DNA of 64,000 bases from Rhodobacteraceae bacterium CG17_big_fil_post_rev_8_21_14_2_50_63_15 (GCA_002783205.1 PFEY01000050.1:28918-92917), one strand, 5' to 3'. Counted from the stretch's first letter, positions 44,032 to 54,362 are shown. The notes: a model not told the origin generated them from the letters alone. A program made the numbers and translations.

Positions 44032-44400
44032 TTACATGAAGCCCAGTTCCAGCCGCGCCTCGTCACTCATCATGTCCATCCCCCAGGGCGGATCCCAAAC
44101 GAGGTGAACATCGACCTGCTTGACGCCTGCCAGAGGTTCGATCGCATCGGCAACCCAGCCCGGCATTTCGCCTGCCACCGGACAACCCGGCGCGGTCAGG
44201 GTCATGGTGATATCGACGGCATTTTCAGAACTTATTTCAATAGTGTAAACCAAGCCGAGGTCGTAAATATTAACCGGAATCTCCGGATCATAAACGGTGC
44301 GGCAGGCCTCTACCACCTGATCGTAGAGCGGGTGATCCGTGCTTGATGGGCCAATCAGTGGAGCACCTTCGATCCGTTCGGGGTTGTTCATGGGCATCAT
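44032..44400 (-). CDS. SufT-like DUF59/MIP18 iron-sulfur maturation protein
   Basis: About 122 residues; several Met codons (44400, 44397, 44391) make the exact start uncertain. DPEIPVNIYDLGLVY and TLTAPGCPVAGEM are the DUF59 hallmarks, the latter with the conserved Cys. The family helps Fe-S maturation. Separate from any suf core genes in this window. Confidence 0.85.
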   Translation of the reverse strand: MMPMNNPERIEGAPLIGPSSTDHPLYDQVVEACRTVYDPEIPVNIYDLGLVYTIEISSENAVDITMTLTAPGCPVAGEMPGWVADAIEPLAGVKQVDVHLVWDPPWGMDMMSDEARLELGFM

Positions 44401-44505
44401 GTCCTGCGGGTTCCTGAGCAAACATATAAGGTTTATGGGCGCCCGCGTCCAGAGGATCGGTTGGAGACCTTTGACTTTGGTCGTCTGGAGGCGCTCTGCG
44501 TATCT

Positions 44506-45921
44506 TCAGACGCTGTCGGCACGGCCCGTTTTCCGTCGCCGAACGGGAACGGGGCGGACGCGCGATTCGATCATGTCATAGAGCGCGCCGGTGATGTTTT
44601 TCCCGGTCGAGGTCTCTATCCCCTCGAGTCCGGGAGAGGAATTGACTTCGAGCACCTTGACCCCGCTCTCGGAACGCAAGAGATCAACGCCGGCCATGTT
44701 GAGATCGAACACGCGCGCGGCGCGAACGGCAGTGTCGCGTTCGGGCTTGGTGATTCGCACGGGTTTGGCAGAGCCGCCGCGATGCAGGTTGGATCGGAAA
44801 TCGCCCTCGGCCCCGGTCCGCTTCATCGCGGCGACGACCTTGCCGTCGATCACCAGACAGCGGATATCCTCGCCCGCCGCTTCCTTGACGAAATCCTGCA
44901 CCAGAAAATTGGCCTTGAGGCCGCGAAAGGCGTCGATCACCGATTCCGCGGCCTTCTTGGTCTCGGCCAGAACCACGCCCTTGCCTTGGGTCGATTCGAG
45001 CAGCTTCACGATCAGCGGCGCGGGGCCGACAAGCGCCATCAGGTTGGCGGTGTCATGCGGAGAGGCGGCAAAGGCGGTGTTGGGCATGCCGATGCGCGCT
45101 CGTGCCATCAGCTGATGGGCATAGAGCTTGTCGCGGCTGGCGGTGATTCCGGCAGAGGGGTTCACGCAATAGGTGCCGATGGTCTCGAACTGGCGGATCA
45201 CGGCAGCGCCATAGGGGGTGATCGAGGCGCCGATGCGGGGGATCACCGCATCATAGCGCGGCAGCCGCTTGCCGTCGTAATGCACTTCCGGGGCCAGCGC
45301 GTTGATCGCCATGTAACAACGGGTGGTGTCGATCACCTCGACGGTGTGGCCGCGTTTCTCGCCTTCGGTGACGATGCGGCGGGTGGAATAGTTGTCCTCG
45401 CGCGAGAGCACGGCGATGCGCAGGGCGCGGCTGGGCTGGGCTGCGCGCATCCTTGCGGTGTGATAGACCTCGTAGCTGAGTTCGGGTTGCAGGAAACGGT
45501 CGGTGGCGACGATCGAGATGTGGTCCTTGAGCGCCTGACGGCCCAGTAGCATGCGGCTGGCCATGCTGGAGCGGTTGGTGAGCGTGATCTCGATCGGCCA
45601 GCTATCGCCTGCGACAGCGAGTCTGGAGGCGATGACATAGCGCAATTCCCGCTCGCCGTTCGAGGAGGTCACGTCGCGGCGGTCGATGATCGGGGCCGAA
45701 CAGGGGATGATGAGATCGTCGCGCCCCGGAATCGGATGCACGGTAAAGCGCACCTTGGGCCGCGCCGTGGGGCCGAAGGTCTCGATGTCGAAGGCATGCA
45801 GCGCCGAGGTGCGCGCGCCAGTGTCAACCTTGGCCTTGATCGCAGGCACGCCGAGATCGGGAAGGCCGACCCATTCTTCCCAGCCAAAGAGCAGGGGTTG
45901 GGGCGGGGGTGAATCAATCAT
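44506..45921 (-). CDS. RimB-RimK fusion: retropepsin-like domain plus ATP-grasp ligase
   Basis: A 471-residue two-domain protein. Residues 1-150 match the RimB-type zinc/retropepsin-like protease domain with DTGA at 33-36. Residues about 165-450 are a RimK-like ATP-grasp ligase ([30 protein letters not shown]). RimK adds glutamate residues to ribosomal protein S6. Fusion of the two in one polypeptide is known in some alphaproteobacteria. Substrate here is not proven. Confidence 0.85.
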   Translation of the reverse strand: MIDSPPPQPLLFGWEEWVGLPDLGVPAIKAKVDTGARTSALHAFDIETFGPTARPKVRFTVHPIPGRDDLIIPCSAPIIDRRDVTSSNGERELRYVIASRLAVAGDSWPIEITLTNRSSMASRMLLGRQALKDHISIVATDRFLQPELSYEVYHTARMRAAQPSRALRIAVLSREDNYSTRRIVTEGEKRGHTVEVIDTTRCYMAINALAPEVHYDGKRLPRYDAVIPRIGASITPYGAAVIRQFETIGTYCVNPSAGITASRDKLYAHQLMARARIGMPNTAFAASPHDTANLMALVGPAPLIVKLLESTQGKGVVLAETKKAAESVIDAFRGLKANFLVQDFVKEAAGEDIRCLVIDGKVVAAMKRTGAEGDFRSNLHRGGSAKPVRITKPERDTAVRAARVFDLNMAGVDLLRSESGVKVLEVNSSPGLEGIETSTGKNITGALYDMIESRVRPVPVRRRKTGRADSV

Positions 45922-46004
45922 TCAGGTGAGCCTCGTTCAGGGCGTGCCAACTGCGCGCGTCATAGGCGGCAAAGCCTGTGCGCCGCAAGCCAACTCGGAA
46001 GGGG

Positions 46005-46280
46005 TTACTTGTTGATGTCCTCGCGGATCACGCGGGTCTGGTCGTCGGAGCGGCGCAGCAGGCGGCGCAGCACGATCCAGGAGAGAAGCGACAGCCCCGC
46101 AAATATGGCGAGCAACGACGTGAGGCCAAGATCGAGTGGCAGCAGCACGAGCAGCGCCACCAATGCCGCGCCGATGCCAAAGCCCAGAAAGATGAAGCCG
46201 GGGACAATCAGTTCGACGATCGCAAGGCCAAGCGCCGCCGCCAGCCAAACCCACCACAGATGCCAGAGCGCGGTTTCCAT
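46005..46280 (-). CDS. NfeD-like membrane protein, short form
   Basis: A 91-residue protein with three hydrophobic helices (about 8-25, 30-50 and 53-72). Placed just after the stomatin-like gene and sharing one base with it, as NfeD proteins do. The soluble OB-fold domain of longer NfeD proteins is absent. Probably a partner of the SPFH protein. Confidence 0.8.
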   Translation of the reverse strand: METALWHLWWVWLAAALGLAIVELIVPGFIFLGFGIGAALVALLVLLPLDLGLTSLLAIFAGLSLLSWIVLRRLLRRSDDQTRVIREDINK

Positions 46281-47182
46281 CAGCCGCGCCCCTTGAGCAG
46301 ATTGAAGGCATTGCCGAAGGCTTCGAGCGCCTGTGCCGGCACCAGAATTGTGTGCGAGGCCGGGCCTTGGCCGAGCGCGTTGAGCGCCTCGACCTGTTTC
46401 AGAGCTACCTGATACTGCGCGGCCTCGAGCCCGTTGGCGGCGATGGCGGCGGCGACGACGCCGGTGGCATAGGCCTCGGCATCCGCCTCGATCCGGCGCG
46501 CCTTGGCACCCTGTTCGGCGGCATAAAGCTCGGCATCGGCCTGCAATTCCACGGCGCGTTTGCGGCCCTCGGCCTCGGTCACTTGCGCGCGGCGGGCGCG
46601 TTCGGCGTTGAGTTGCTGGAGCATGGCGGCGCGCGTTGCCTGATCGAGATTGACGTCGAGAATCTCGGCGCGCGTCACCTCGATGCCCCAGTCATCAACT
46701 GCATCCTCGACCAGCGCCTTGATCGTGACGATAAGTTGCGAGCGGTTGGATTGCACCTCGTCGAGATCCATCTTGCCGATTTCGGCGCGCACGATGCCCG
46801 CGACGGTCGTGGCGATGGCGCCGTCCACTTCGCGGATGCGGTAGACGGTCTTTTCGGGGAAGAGAATGCGGTAAAAGACCGAGGTCTCGACCTGCACCAG
46901 CACGTTGTCGCGGGTGATCGCATCCTGGCTGGCATTGGGCAACTGGCGTTCGAGGATCGAAATGCGGTGGCGCACCACATCGAGAAACGGCACGATGAGA
47001 TTGATGCCGGGGCCCAGCACCTTGTGGAGCTTGCCGAAGCGTTCGACCACGTATTGCTCGGATTGCGGCACGATCTTGATGCCGCGAAAGATCACGAGGA
47101 TCACAAGAAGCGCTATCAGCAGCCAGACGATGTTGTTCGAAATCAGGTCGAGAAGGATGTCTTCGGTCATGAAATGGCTCAT
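46280..47182 (-). CDS. SPFH/stomatin-family membrane protein
   Basis: About 300 residues (an in-frame ATG at 47170 is possible). One N-terminal helix (about 17-35), then the band 7 domain (KIVPQSEQYVVERFGKLH to about 190) and a coiled coil rich in Ala, Glu and Arg. Stomatin-type proteins form scaffolds in the inner membrane, often with NfeD. Function here inferred from the pair. Confidence 0.88.
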   Translation of the reverse strand: MSHFMTEDILLDLISNNIVWLLIALLVILVIFRGIKIVPQSEQYVVERFGKLHKVLGPGINLIVPFLDVVRHRISILERQLPNASQDAITRDNVLVQVETSVFYRILFPEKTVYRIREVDGAIATTVAGIVRAEIGKMDLDEVQSNRSQLIVTIKALVEDAVDDWGIEVTRAEILDVNLDQATRAAMLQQLNAERARRAQVTEAEGRKRAVELQADAELYAAEQGAKARRIEADAEAYATGVVAAAIAANGLEAAQYQVALKQVEALNALGQGPASHTILVPAQALEAFGNAFNLLKGRG

Positions 47183-47271
47183 TCGGCAAGGGGCGATGCT
47201 GGATCTTACGCGGCAGGGTAAACCGCTTTAAAGGAGGGCAAAAGATGAAAAACCTATGAGGGGAGCCAGGC

Positions 47272-48396
47272 ATGCGGTTCGGTTTCGAGAAAATGGCGCA
47301 GGATGGCGCGGCACGGGCCGGGGTGATGCGCACCCCGCGCGGCGAGATTAATACGCCTGCCTTCATGCCGGTGGGCACCGCCGCGACCGTCAAGGCGATG
47401 CTGCCCGAGAGCGTGGCCGCGACCGGGGCGGAGATCCTTCTGGGCAATACCTATCACCTGATGCTGCGCCCGGGGGCCGAACGGGTGGCGCGTCTGGGGG
47501 GGCTGCACCGTTTCATGAACTGGCAACGTCCGATACTCACCGATTCGGGCGGGTTTCAGGTGATGAGCCTTGCTGGCCTGCGCAAACTGACCGAGGCGGG
47601 CGTGACCTTTCGCAGCCATGTCGACGGATCACGGCATGAATTGACCCCGGAGCGCTCGATGGAGATCCAGCGCCTGCTGGGATCCGACATCGTGATGTGC
47701 TTTGACGAATGTCCGGCGCTGCCCGCAAGTGAGGCAGCGGTGGCCGAGAGTATGCGGCTCTCGATGCGGTGGGCGGCGCGGTCGAAGGAGGCCTTCGGCG
47801 ACCGACCGGGGCATGCGCTCTTCGGCATCATGCAGGGCGGTGTCACCCGTGAATTGCGCGAGGAGAGCGCGAACGCGCTGAAGGAGATCGGCTTTGACGG
47901 CTATGCGGTGGGGGGGCTCGCCGTGGGCGAAGGGCAGGAGGCGATGTTCGGCGTGCTGGATTATGCGCCGGGATTCCTGCCTGAGGACAAGCCGCGCTAT
48001 CTGATGGGGGTGGGCAAGCCCGATGACATCGTCGGCGCAGTCCGGCGCGGCATCGACATGATGGATTGCGTGCTGCCCACGCGCTCGGGGCGCACCGGGC
48101 AGGCGTGGACGCGGCACGGTCAGGTCAACATCAAGAATGCGCGCCATCAGGACGATCCGAGGCCGCTCGACGAGGCCTGCACCTGCCCGGTCTGCCAGAG
48201 TTACAGCCGGGCCTATCTGCATCACGTCTTTCGCGCCGGAGAGATGATTTCCGGCATGCTGCTGAGTTGGCACAACCTGCATTACTATCAGCAGATCATG
48301 GCCGAGATGCGCGCCGCGATCGCGGCCGGCCGTTTCGCCGCCTGGGAGGCGGCGTTTCATGCGGGCCGCGCGCAGGGGGATATCGAGCCGCTGTGA
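47272..48396 (+). CDS. tgt: Queuine/preQ1 tRNA-ribosyltransferase
   Basis: A 374-residue [15 protein letters not shown] contains the catalytic Asp, [12 protein letters not shown] the RNA-binding loop, and [16 protein letters not shown] the zinc site. It exchanges guanine for preQ1 in tRNAs with a GUN anticodon. Convergent with the ATP-grasp gene, ending 3 bases from it. Confidence 0.95.
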   Translation: MRFGFEKMAQDGAARAGVMRTPRGEINTPAFMPVGTAATVKAMLPESVAATGAEILLGNTYHLMLRPGAERVARLGGLHRFMNWQRPILTDSGGFQVMSLAGLRKLTEAGVTFRSHVDGSRHELTPERSMEIQRLLGSDIVMCFDECPALPASEAAVAESMRLSMRWAARSKEAFGDRPGHALFGIMQGGVTRELREESANALKEIGFDGYAVGGLAVGEGQEAMFGVLDYAPGFLPEDKPRYLMGVGKPDDIVGAVRRGIDMMDCVLPTRSGRTGQAWTRHGQVNIKNARHQDDPRPLDEACTCPVCQSYSRAYLHHVFRAGEMISGMLLSWHNLHYYQQIMAEMRAAIAAGRFAAWEAAFHAGRAQGDIEPL

Positions 48397-48399
48397 GGC

Positions 48400-49572
48400 T
48401 CAGCCCAGACCGAGCAGGGACAGCTTCCTCTTGAGGGGTTCGAAAGACCAGCCGTGCGATTCGAAGAAGGCGCGCACCTCGGGGGTCAGCATGCCGCGTC
48501 CGCTGGCATATTGCGGCAGATCGAAGCCGCCGCCATAGTTCAACTCCACGATGACCGGTCCCTCAGGCGTGATCGCAATGTCGGTGGACTGATAGCGGAT
48601 CGGCGCAAAGAGCTGTGCCGCGCGGGCGTTGATTTCGATCAGCTTCTGCCAGTGGGGCAGGGTCATTCCCATCAGCCCCGGCACCTGCGGGTGATCCTCG
48701 TGAAAGGCGATCTCTGGTCCCGCGCGCTCTGCGATGGTGCGGATCGCACCGGTGGCCACGTCGACCTCACAGGCCAGATTGCCGGGTCGCCAGAACGCAT
48801 CCGCGATATGTCCGCCCTGCGGCAGCTTGATCACCGCGAGCGGGCAACAGACCCCGTCCTCGCGCACCATGTTGACCATGCGCACGGTGGCGAGCGCAGG
48901 AGCGAAGCGGGCGATTTCGGGATGGTTCTCGAGCGCGGGCTGGAGGAGATAGGCATTCGCCCCCACGAAGTCGTCGAGAAACCCGGCATAGGTCATCGGT
49001 GGCTGGCCCGCGCATCTGAGATGGGTGCTGTCCGCGCCGTCGACCCGGAAGGCGCCAAAGCTGACCATGCCGTCGACGATCTTGCCGAAGACCGCGCCGC
49101 CCTGAGCGCACAGCACGTCGCGCAACGCCTCGGGAGAGGTAATCTTGGCGATCCCCGGATAGAGGCGCGGCGAGCGGTCGATCACGGCGAGGATGGGCGG
49201 AACGGGCACGCCGCCTGCGGCGAGGATCGTACCAGCCAACACCTTGTCCTCGGCTGCACCGCTCCAGGCGCGATTGTTGCACTTGTGCGTCATGTCCCAA
49301 TGCAGGTCATTCGAGATATAGGCCGCGCGCTGTTCGTCGGTGAACCGGTCATGCCGAAAAAGGCCGTGGCGGACGTATTCGACCATGTTGAGGCGGCTGT
49401 GAGACCGCGCCATCTGCCGGAATTCGCGCTGAATCTGGAACACAGAGCGGCCACTCCTGCGGGCTGCGTGCATGAGAAGTTCCTTGAGCGAGGTGTCGCG
49501 CACCTCGAGATACCTCTGATGGTCGAGCTCGACCGCAGAATGGGGGGCCTTGGCGGCTGTCTGTATGTTCAT
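48400..49572 (-). CDS. Sugar-transfer-associated ATP-grasp protein
   Basis: About 390 residues. Start 49572 was preferred because the upstream frame is unsupported. NNRAWSGAAEDKVLAGTIL opens the ATP-grasp core, VFGKIVDGMVSFGAF forms the nucleotide strand, and VIVELNYGGGFD near the end holds metal ligands. Matches ATP-grasp proteins seen near sugar-modification genes; no substrate can be assigned. Confidence 0.75.
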   Translation of the reverse strand: MNIQTAAKAPHSAVELDHQRYLEVRDTSLKELLMHAARRSGRSVFQIQREFRQMARSHSRLNMVEYVRHGLFRHDRFTDEQRAAYISNDLHWDMTHKCNNRAWSGAAEDKVLAGTILAAGGVPVPPILAVIDRSPRLYPGIAKITSPEALRDVLCAQGGAVFGKIVDGMVSFGAFRVDGADSTHLRCAGQPPMTYAGFLDDFVGANAYLLQPALENHPEIARFAPALATVRMVNMVREDGVCCPLAVIKLPQGGHIADAFWRPGNLACEVDVATGAIRTIAERAGPEIAFHEDHPQVPGLMGMTLPHWQKLIEINARAAQLFAPIRYQSTDIAITPEGPVIVELNYGGGFDLPQYASGRGMLTPEVRAFFESHGWSFEPLKRKLSLLGLG

Positions 49573-49717
49573 TGGCTGCTCCAGTGCCGACTTTGGACCG
49601 GGATTGTCCCTGTTTCGAGGACAGTAATGCCAATGAATTATGGTGGAATTTTGGCGCAATCCGGGAATTGCATCGGCCCCCCCCCTGTCGTGGTCGATCA
49701 TCCGAGGGGGTCCGCGC

Positions 49718-50155
49718 TTAGGGACGGATGGTCTCGCGCGTGTGGAACATGTTGCCAAGCCCGTCCGAGCCGGTGATCTCGACCAGATGCTGGCCTGCGT
49801 ATTCGCCCTGTGTGATATACTCGATCTCGATCCCGACGGTGCTGCCCTTGAAACGTTGGGGCATGCCGCCTGCGCAGGTGGTCTGGAATTTCTGCAGGAT
49901 CTGACCACGGCGCTTGCGGGCCTTGCCCACATGGGCGATCTGCCCGATCTTGCCGCCTGCGCAATACTTGCCCATCATCGAGACCATCTCGGCGGCCGTA
50001 TAGCCGCCCACGGCATAGATACCTTCGACCACTGGCGTTCCACGTTTGAGCTTGAAGAAGAAGCCCTTGATGGCCTCGGCTTGCGCGGGGGCGGCCATGA
50101 CGACGAGAACGGCGGCGAGCGTTGCAAGAAGCGAAAAAAGAGATGTGCGCGGCAT
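49718..50155 (-). CDS. Secreted hypothetical protein
   Basis: A 145-residue protein with a signal peptide (1-27, ending AQAEA). The mature part has two Cys (about 65 and 95), possibly a disulfide, and the strands IEIEYITQGEYAGQHLVEI. No family recognised. Stands alone between the ATP-grasp gene and lon. Confidence 0.68.
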   Translation of the reverse strand: MPRTSLFSLLATLAAVLVVMAAPAQAEAIKGFFFKLKRGTPVVEGIYAVGGYTAAEMVSMMGKYCAGGKIGQIAHVGKARKRRGQILQKFQTTCAGGMPQRFKGSTVGIEIEYITQGEYAGQHLVEITGSDGLGNMFHTRETIRP

Positions 50156-50302
50156 AAAAATCTTGCTTGGGTTATAGGGACGGGCGAGGCTCGCATCACT
50201 CCTGCGGGGCGTCAACCAAATCGGCGTGGAACTTTCCTCGAGCTGCGGACGCAATCGCCGCTTGCCCCTTGACGGACGCAAAGGCATTCTGCGCGGACTC
50301 TG

Positions 50303-50330
50303 TTGAAACCTGTGGGGTTTGGCCCCAAAT
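50303..50330 (+). promoter_or_regulatory. Heat-shock (σ32)-like promoter of lon
   Basis: TTGAA at 50303-50307 and CCCCAAAT at 50323-50330, separated by 15 bases, fit the σ32 consensus (CTTGAA, 13-17 bases, CCCCATNT). It lies 80 bases before the lon start, and lon is a typical heat-shock gene. Confidence 0.45.
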
Positions 50331-50410
50331 AGGAACCAACGTAACGGAGAGGACCGAAGCTGCTGCAACGGCGGGGCAAGCGTCCTCTTGCCAAGAACAG
50401 GAAAACGAGC

Positions 50411-52822
50411 ATGAATGATACCCTGAACGCCTCATACCCGGTCTTGCCGCTGCGCGATATCGTGGTGTTCCCGCATATGATCGTGCCGCTTTTTGTAGGG
50501 CGCGAGAAGTCGGTCCGAGCATTGGAAGAGGTGATGGCCGATGACAAGCAGATCCTGCTTTCAAGTCAGATCGAGCCGAGCGTGGATGATCCTTCCGAGG
50601 AGGGTATCTTTCGCGTTGGCGTGCTGGCCAATGTGCTGCAACTCCTGAAGCTGCCGGATGGCACGGTGAAAGTGCTGGTCGAGGGTGTGGCGCGAGTGCG
50701 TATCACCGAATATGTTGAGAACGCCCAGTTCTTCGAGGCGCGCGCCGAGTATCTCGACGAGATGCCTGGTGACCCGACGACGATCGAGGCCCTGCTGCGC
50801 ACGGTGAGTGAAGAGTTCACTCGCTATGCCAAGATCAAGAAGAACATCCCGGACGAGGCTCTCGCGGCTGTGACCGAGTCGGAGGAGGCGGCCAAGCTGG
50901 CCGATCTGGTTGCCGGGCACTTGGGCATCGACGTGGTGCGCAAGCAGGAACTTCTGGAGACGCTGAGCGTAAGCGAGCGGCTTGAGAAGGTTTATGGGCT
51001 CATGCAGGGCGAGATGAGCGTCTTGCAGGTCGAAAAGAAGATCAAGACACGGGTCAAGTCACAGATGGAGCGCACGCAGCGCGAATACTATCTGAACGAG
51101 CAGATGAAGGCGATCCAGAGGGAACTCGGCGATGGCGAGGACGGCGAGGGCGAGCTCGCAGAGCTGGAAGATCGGATCAAGGCCACCAAGCTGAGCAAGG
51201 AAGCCCGCGAGAAGGCCGAAGCCGAGCTCAAAAAGCTCAAGCATATGAGCCCGATGAGCGCCGAGGCCACGGTTGTGCGCAATTATCTCGACTGGATGCT
51301 GAGTATCCCGTGGGGTGTCAAAAGCCGCGTGAAGAAGGACCTGCACAAAGCGCAAGAAATTCTTGATGCCGATCACTATGGACTTGAAAAGGTCAAGGAG
51401 CGGATCGTCGAGTATCTGGCAGTGCAGCAACGCAGCCAGAAGCTGAAAGGCCCGATCATGTGCCTTGTCGGTCCGCCGGGTGTGGGCAAGACCAGCCTTG
51501 GAAAAAGCGTGGCGCGGGCCACCGGGCGGGAGTTTATCCGCATTTCACTCGGTGGGGTGCGCGATGAGAGTGAGATTCGCGGCCACCGTCGGACCTATAT
51601 CGGCTCGATGCCGGGCAAGATCATTCAGGTGCTGAAAAAGGCCAAGACCACCAACCCGCTGATTCTGCTCGATGAGATAGACAAGATGGGGCAGGATTTC
51701 CGGGGTGATCCGGCTTCGGCCATGCTCGAAGTGCTCGACCCTGAGCAAAACAGCACCTTTGTGGATCATTATCTGGAGGTGGAGTATGACCTCTCCAACG
51801 TGATGTTCCTGACCACGGCCAATACCTACAACATGCCGTCGCCGCTTCTCGACAGGATGGAGATCATCCCGCTTGCGGGCTACACGGAGGATGAAAAGCG
51901 CGAGATTGCCAAGCAGCATCTCATGGCAAAACAGGTCAAGAACAACGGCTTGAAAAGGGGTGAGTTCACGCTCACTGATGACGCGCTGACGGATATGATC
52001 CGCTACTACACCCGCGAGGCGGGGGTGCGCAATCTCGAGCGCGAGATTGCGAAACTGGCGCGCAAGGCCGTCACACTCATCATCAAGGGCGAAGCGAAGC
52101 AGATTACGGTGACGCCCGAGAACCTTGGAGACTTTCTTGGTGTGCGCAAGTTCAAGTTCGGCCTTGCGGAGGAAAGCGATCAGGTGGGTGTGGTGACGGG
52201 CTTGGCCTATACCTCTGTGGGCGGCGAATTGCTCAACATCGAGGCGCTGCGTCTGCCGGGCAAGGGCCGGATGAAGACGACTGGCAAGCTTGGCGATGTG
52301 ATGAAGGAATCGATTGATGCAGCGGCCTCTTATGTGCGTTCGATCGCGCCGGTGATCGGGGTCAAGCCGCCGAAGTTCGAGAAGTGGGATATCCACGTGC
52401 ATGTGCCTGAAGGGGCCACGCCGAAGGACGGACCATCGGCGGGATTGGCGATGGTGACTTCCATCGTATCGGTGCTCACGGGCATTCCGATCCGAAAGGA
52501 TATCGCGATGACCGGCGAAGTCACGCTGCGCGGTAACGCTCTGCCCATCGGCGGCTTGAAAGAAAAGTTGCTGGCGGCGCTGCGCGGCGGGATCAAGACG
52601 GTGATCATCCCGCGCGACAACGAAAAGGATCTCGCCGAAATCCCGGATAACGTGAAACAGGGGCTCATGATTATCCCCGTCGACCACGTGCGCGACGTTC
52701 TGAAGCTGGCGTTGGTGCGCGAGCCTGAGCCGGTGGATTGGGACGAGGAGGCCGAAGAAGCGGCGGCGGCTGAAGCCGCGCTCAAGTCCGGTGGCAGCGG
52801 CGTTGGTGCAGTGGCACACTGA
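50411..52822 (+). CDS. lon: ATP-dependent protease Lon
   Basis: An 803-residue Lon. The N-terminal substrate domain begins YPVLPLRDIVVFPHM. The AAA+ P-loop is GPPGVGKTS (about 354), and the protease has Ser in DGPSAGLAM (about 676) and Lys in GGLKEKLLA (about 718), the Ser-Lys dyad of the family. Degrades misfolded and regulatory proteins. A hairpin terminator follows. Confidence 0.97.
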   Translation: MNDTLNASYPVLPLRDIVVFPHMIVPLFVGREKSVRALEEVMADDKQILLSSQIEPSVDDPSEEGIFRVGVLANVLQLLKLPDGTVKVLVEGVARVRITEYVENAQFFEARAEYLDEMPGDPTTIEALLRTVSEEFTRYAKIKKNIPDEALAAVTESEEAAKLADLVAGHLGIDVVRKQELLETLSVSERLEKVYGLMQGEMSVLQVEKKIKTRVKSQMERTQREYYLNEQMKAIQRELGDGEDGEGELAELEDRIKATKLSKEAREKAEAELKKLKHMSPMSAEATVVRNYLDWMLSIPWGVKSRVKKDLHKAQEILDADHYGLEKVKERIVEYLAVQQRSQKLKGPIMCLVGPPGVGKTSLGKSVARATGREFIRISLGGVRDESEIRGHRRTYIGSMPGKIIQVLKKAKTTNPLILLDEIDKMGQDFRGDPASAMLEVLDPEQNSTFVDHYLEVEYDLSNVMFLTTANTYNMPSPLLDRMEIIPLAGYTEDEKREIAKQHLMAKQVKNNGLKRGEFTLTDDALTDMIRYYTREAGVRNLEREIAKLARKAVTLIIKGEAKQITVTPENLGDFLGVRKFKFGLAEESDQVGVVTGLAYTSVGGELLNIEALRLPGKGRMKTTGKLGDVMKESIDAAASYVRSIAPVIGVKPPKFEKWDIHVHVPEGATPKDGPSAGLAMVTSIVSVLTGIPIRKDIAMTGEVTLRGNALPIGGLKEKLLAALRGGIKTVIIPRDNEKDLAEIPDNVKQGLMIIPVDHVRDVLKLALVREPEPVDWDEEAEEAAAAEAALKSGGSGVGAVAH

Positions 52823-52850
52823 GCGCGGCAGGATCGAATTAGAATGAAGG

Positions 52851-52878
52851 GCACCCGATCTCGGGTGCTCTTTGCTTT
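52851..52878 (+). terminator. Rho-independent terminator after lon
   Basis: GCACCCGA, TC, TCGGGTGC followed by TCTTTGCTTT, 29 bases after the lon stop. Confidence 0.8.
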
Positions 52879-52953
52879 GGGACCATGTTCGGCTGGTATT
52901 GATCCCGATCCCGCGCTAGCCTCTGGCGGTGGCATAACCAATCGAGGCTAGAG

Positions 52954-53382
52954 ATGAACGTGACAGCAAAGCCGACAACCCGCCGCAAGGGTGCAATGAC
53001 GCGGGATGTCGAGCAAATGGTAGAGTCGAACGTGGAAAGTCTGGTTCTGACGCAGCAATCGACGGCGGAACCGGTCGCCGATGCCGGGCCGGAAATGAAG
53101 AAACAGGAAATGCTGGACAAGGTGGTCAGCCGCGCCAAGGTGAAAAAGAACATCGCCAAACCGCTTCTTGATGCTGTGCTTGAAGTGCTGGGCGAGGCCT
53201 TGGCAGAGGGGCGCGACCTCAACCTGCCACCGTTTGGCAAGGTCAAGGTCAACCGGATCAAGGATTTGGCGCAGGCGCGCGTGATCGTCGCCAAGATCCG
53301 ACAGGCAAAATCCGCCCCACCGGGGTCAAAGTCCTCAGGTCGCCGAGGGGCGAAAGATGAGGTTGCACCTGACGCGGAGTAA
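52954..53382 (+). CDS. HU/IHF-family DNA-binding protein with long N-terminal extension
   Basis: A 142-residue protein. Residues about 48-115 form an HU-like fold (MLDKVVSRAKVKKNIAKPL and LNLPPFGKVKVN). The first 47 residues are Thr/Glu-rich and the last 25 basic and Ser/Pro-rich, both unusual beside standard 90-residue HU. Follows lon with its own start; may be a nucleoid protein of specialised use. Confidence 0.8.
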   Translation: MNVTAKPTTRRKGAMTRDVEQMVESNVESLVLTQQSTAEPVADAGPEMKKQEMLDKVVSRAKVKKNIAKPLLDAVLEVLGEALAEGRDLNLPPFGKVKVNRIKDLAQARVIVAKIRQAKSAPPGSKSSGRRGAKDEVAPDAE

Positions 53383-53401
53383 CGCTAGAGAACGCGTCGG
53401 C

Positions 53402-53476
53402 GGGTGATTAGCTCAGTGGTAGAGCGCTTCGTTCACATCGAAGATGTCAGGAGTTCAAATCTCTTATCACCCACCA
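53402..53476 (+). tRNA. tRNA-Val (anticodon CAC), CCA encoded
   Basis: A full cloverleaf: acceptor GGGTGAT/ATCACCC, D-arm GCTC...GAGC, anticodon stem CTTCG/CGAAG with loop TTCACAT (anticodon CAC), T-arm GGAGTTCAAATCTC, and a terminal CCA. Reads GTG codons. Confidence 0.95.
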
Positions 53477-53636
53477 GACTTGTCCGTCCTTGGGTCATGG
53501 CGAACCGGGTTCAAGGTGAAGAAACCTTGAATTTGACGCGACATTTTTTTGCAACTGGTCTTTCCAGCAGATCCTGAGTGCTCGGTGCTGCGGTTAGCCT
53601 CTCCAGTATGTCCCGAGATGGTGCAGGAGGTGCGCG

Positions 53637-54215
53637 ATGTCAGAACAATGGTCCGAGGTCTATATCCTGCGCCACGGTCAAACTGAATGGAACGCTGCAG
53701 GACGCATGCAGGGATGGCAGGACAGTGTGCTCACGCCAGAGGGTCGGGCGCAGGCGGAGCGACAGGGCCGCGTTCTGGCGCGCGAAGATCTGAAGGCCTT
53801 TGAGGCATGGTGCAGTCCGCAGGGTCGCGCGATTGCAACTGCGGCCATTGCCGTCGTCGGACGGGTGGCGCAGATTCGCAGCGATGATCGTTTGCGCGAG
53901 ATCAGCCTGGGTGATTGGGAGGGTTGCCTGCGTGCCGATATCCCGGAACTGTCCGGCGTGGACGATGCTGGCGGCAGTGGATTTCTGGGCTACGATCTCG
54001 CCCCGAACGGAGAGGGTCTGGCGGCGCTCTACGCGCGCTGCCGGGCTTTTCTCACCGAACGCCGCGCGCCCATGGTGATCGTGACCCATGGCGTCACGTC
54101 GCGCGTGCTGCGGCTGGTGTTGACCGGGCAGAGTCTTTCCGCGATCGACCGGGTTGGTGGCGGGCAGGGCGTGGTGTATCACCTCGCAGGCGGCGTTCAG
54201 CGGGTTCTGGAGTAG
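53637..54215 (+). CDS. Histidine phosphatase (phosphoglycerate-mutase-like)
   Basis: A 192-residue protein. RHG at 12-14 is the catalytic motif, with TEWN, and MVIVTHGVTSR gives the second His. Hydrolyses phosphate esters; the substrate is unknown. No clear operon partner. Confidence 0.87.
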   Translation: MSEQWSEVYILRHGQTEWNAAGRMQGWQDSVLTPEGRAQAERQGRVLAREDLKAFEAWCSPQGRAIATAAIAVVGRVAQIRSDDRLREISLGDWEGCLRADIPELSGVDDAGGSGFLGYDLAPNGEGLAALYARCRAFLTERRAPMVIVTHGVTSRVLRLVLTGQSLSAIDRVGGGQGVVYHLAGGVQRVLE

Positions 54216-54362
54216 GTTTGCGGTGCTCTGCTCCGTCAGCCGCGCCCGACAATCTCGAAATGTGCTTCGGTGGGGGCTCGTCCTGCGCCGTTGATCGGTA
54301 GGGTATGGTGTGTTGGATCGGGGCCATCGCGTGCTTCTCCTTGATGCAAGTCCTGGAGCAAT

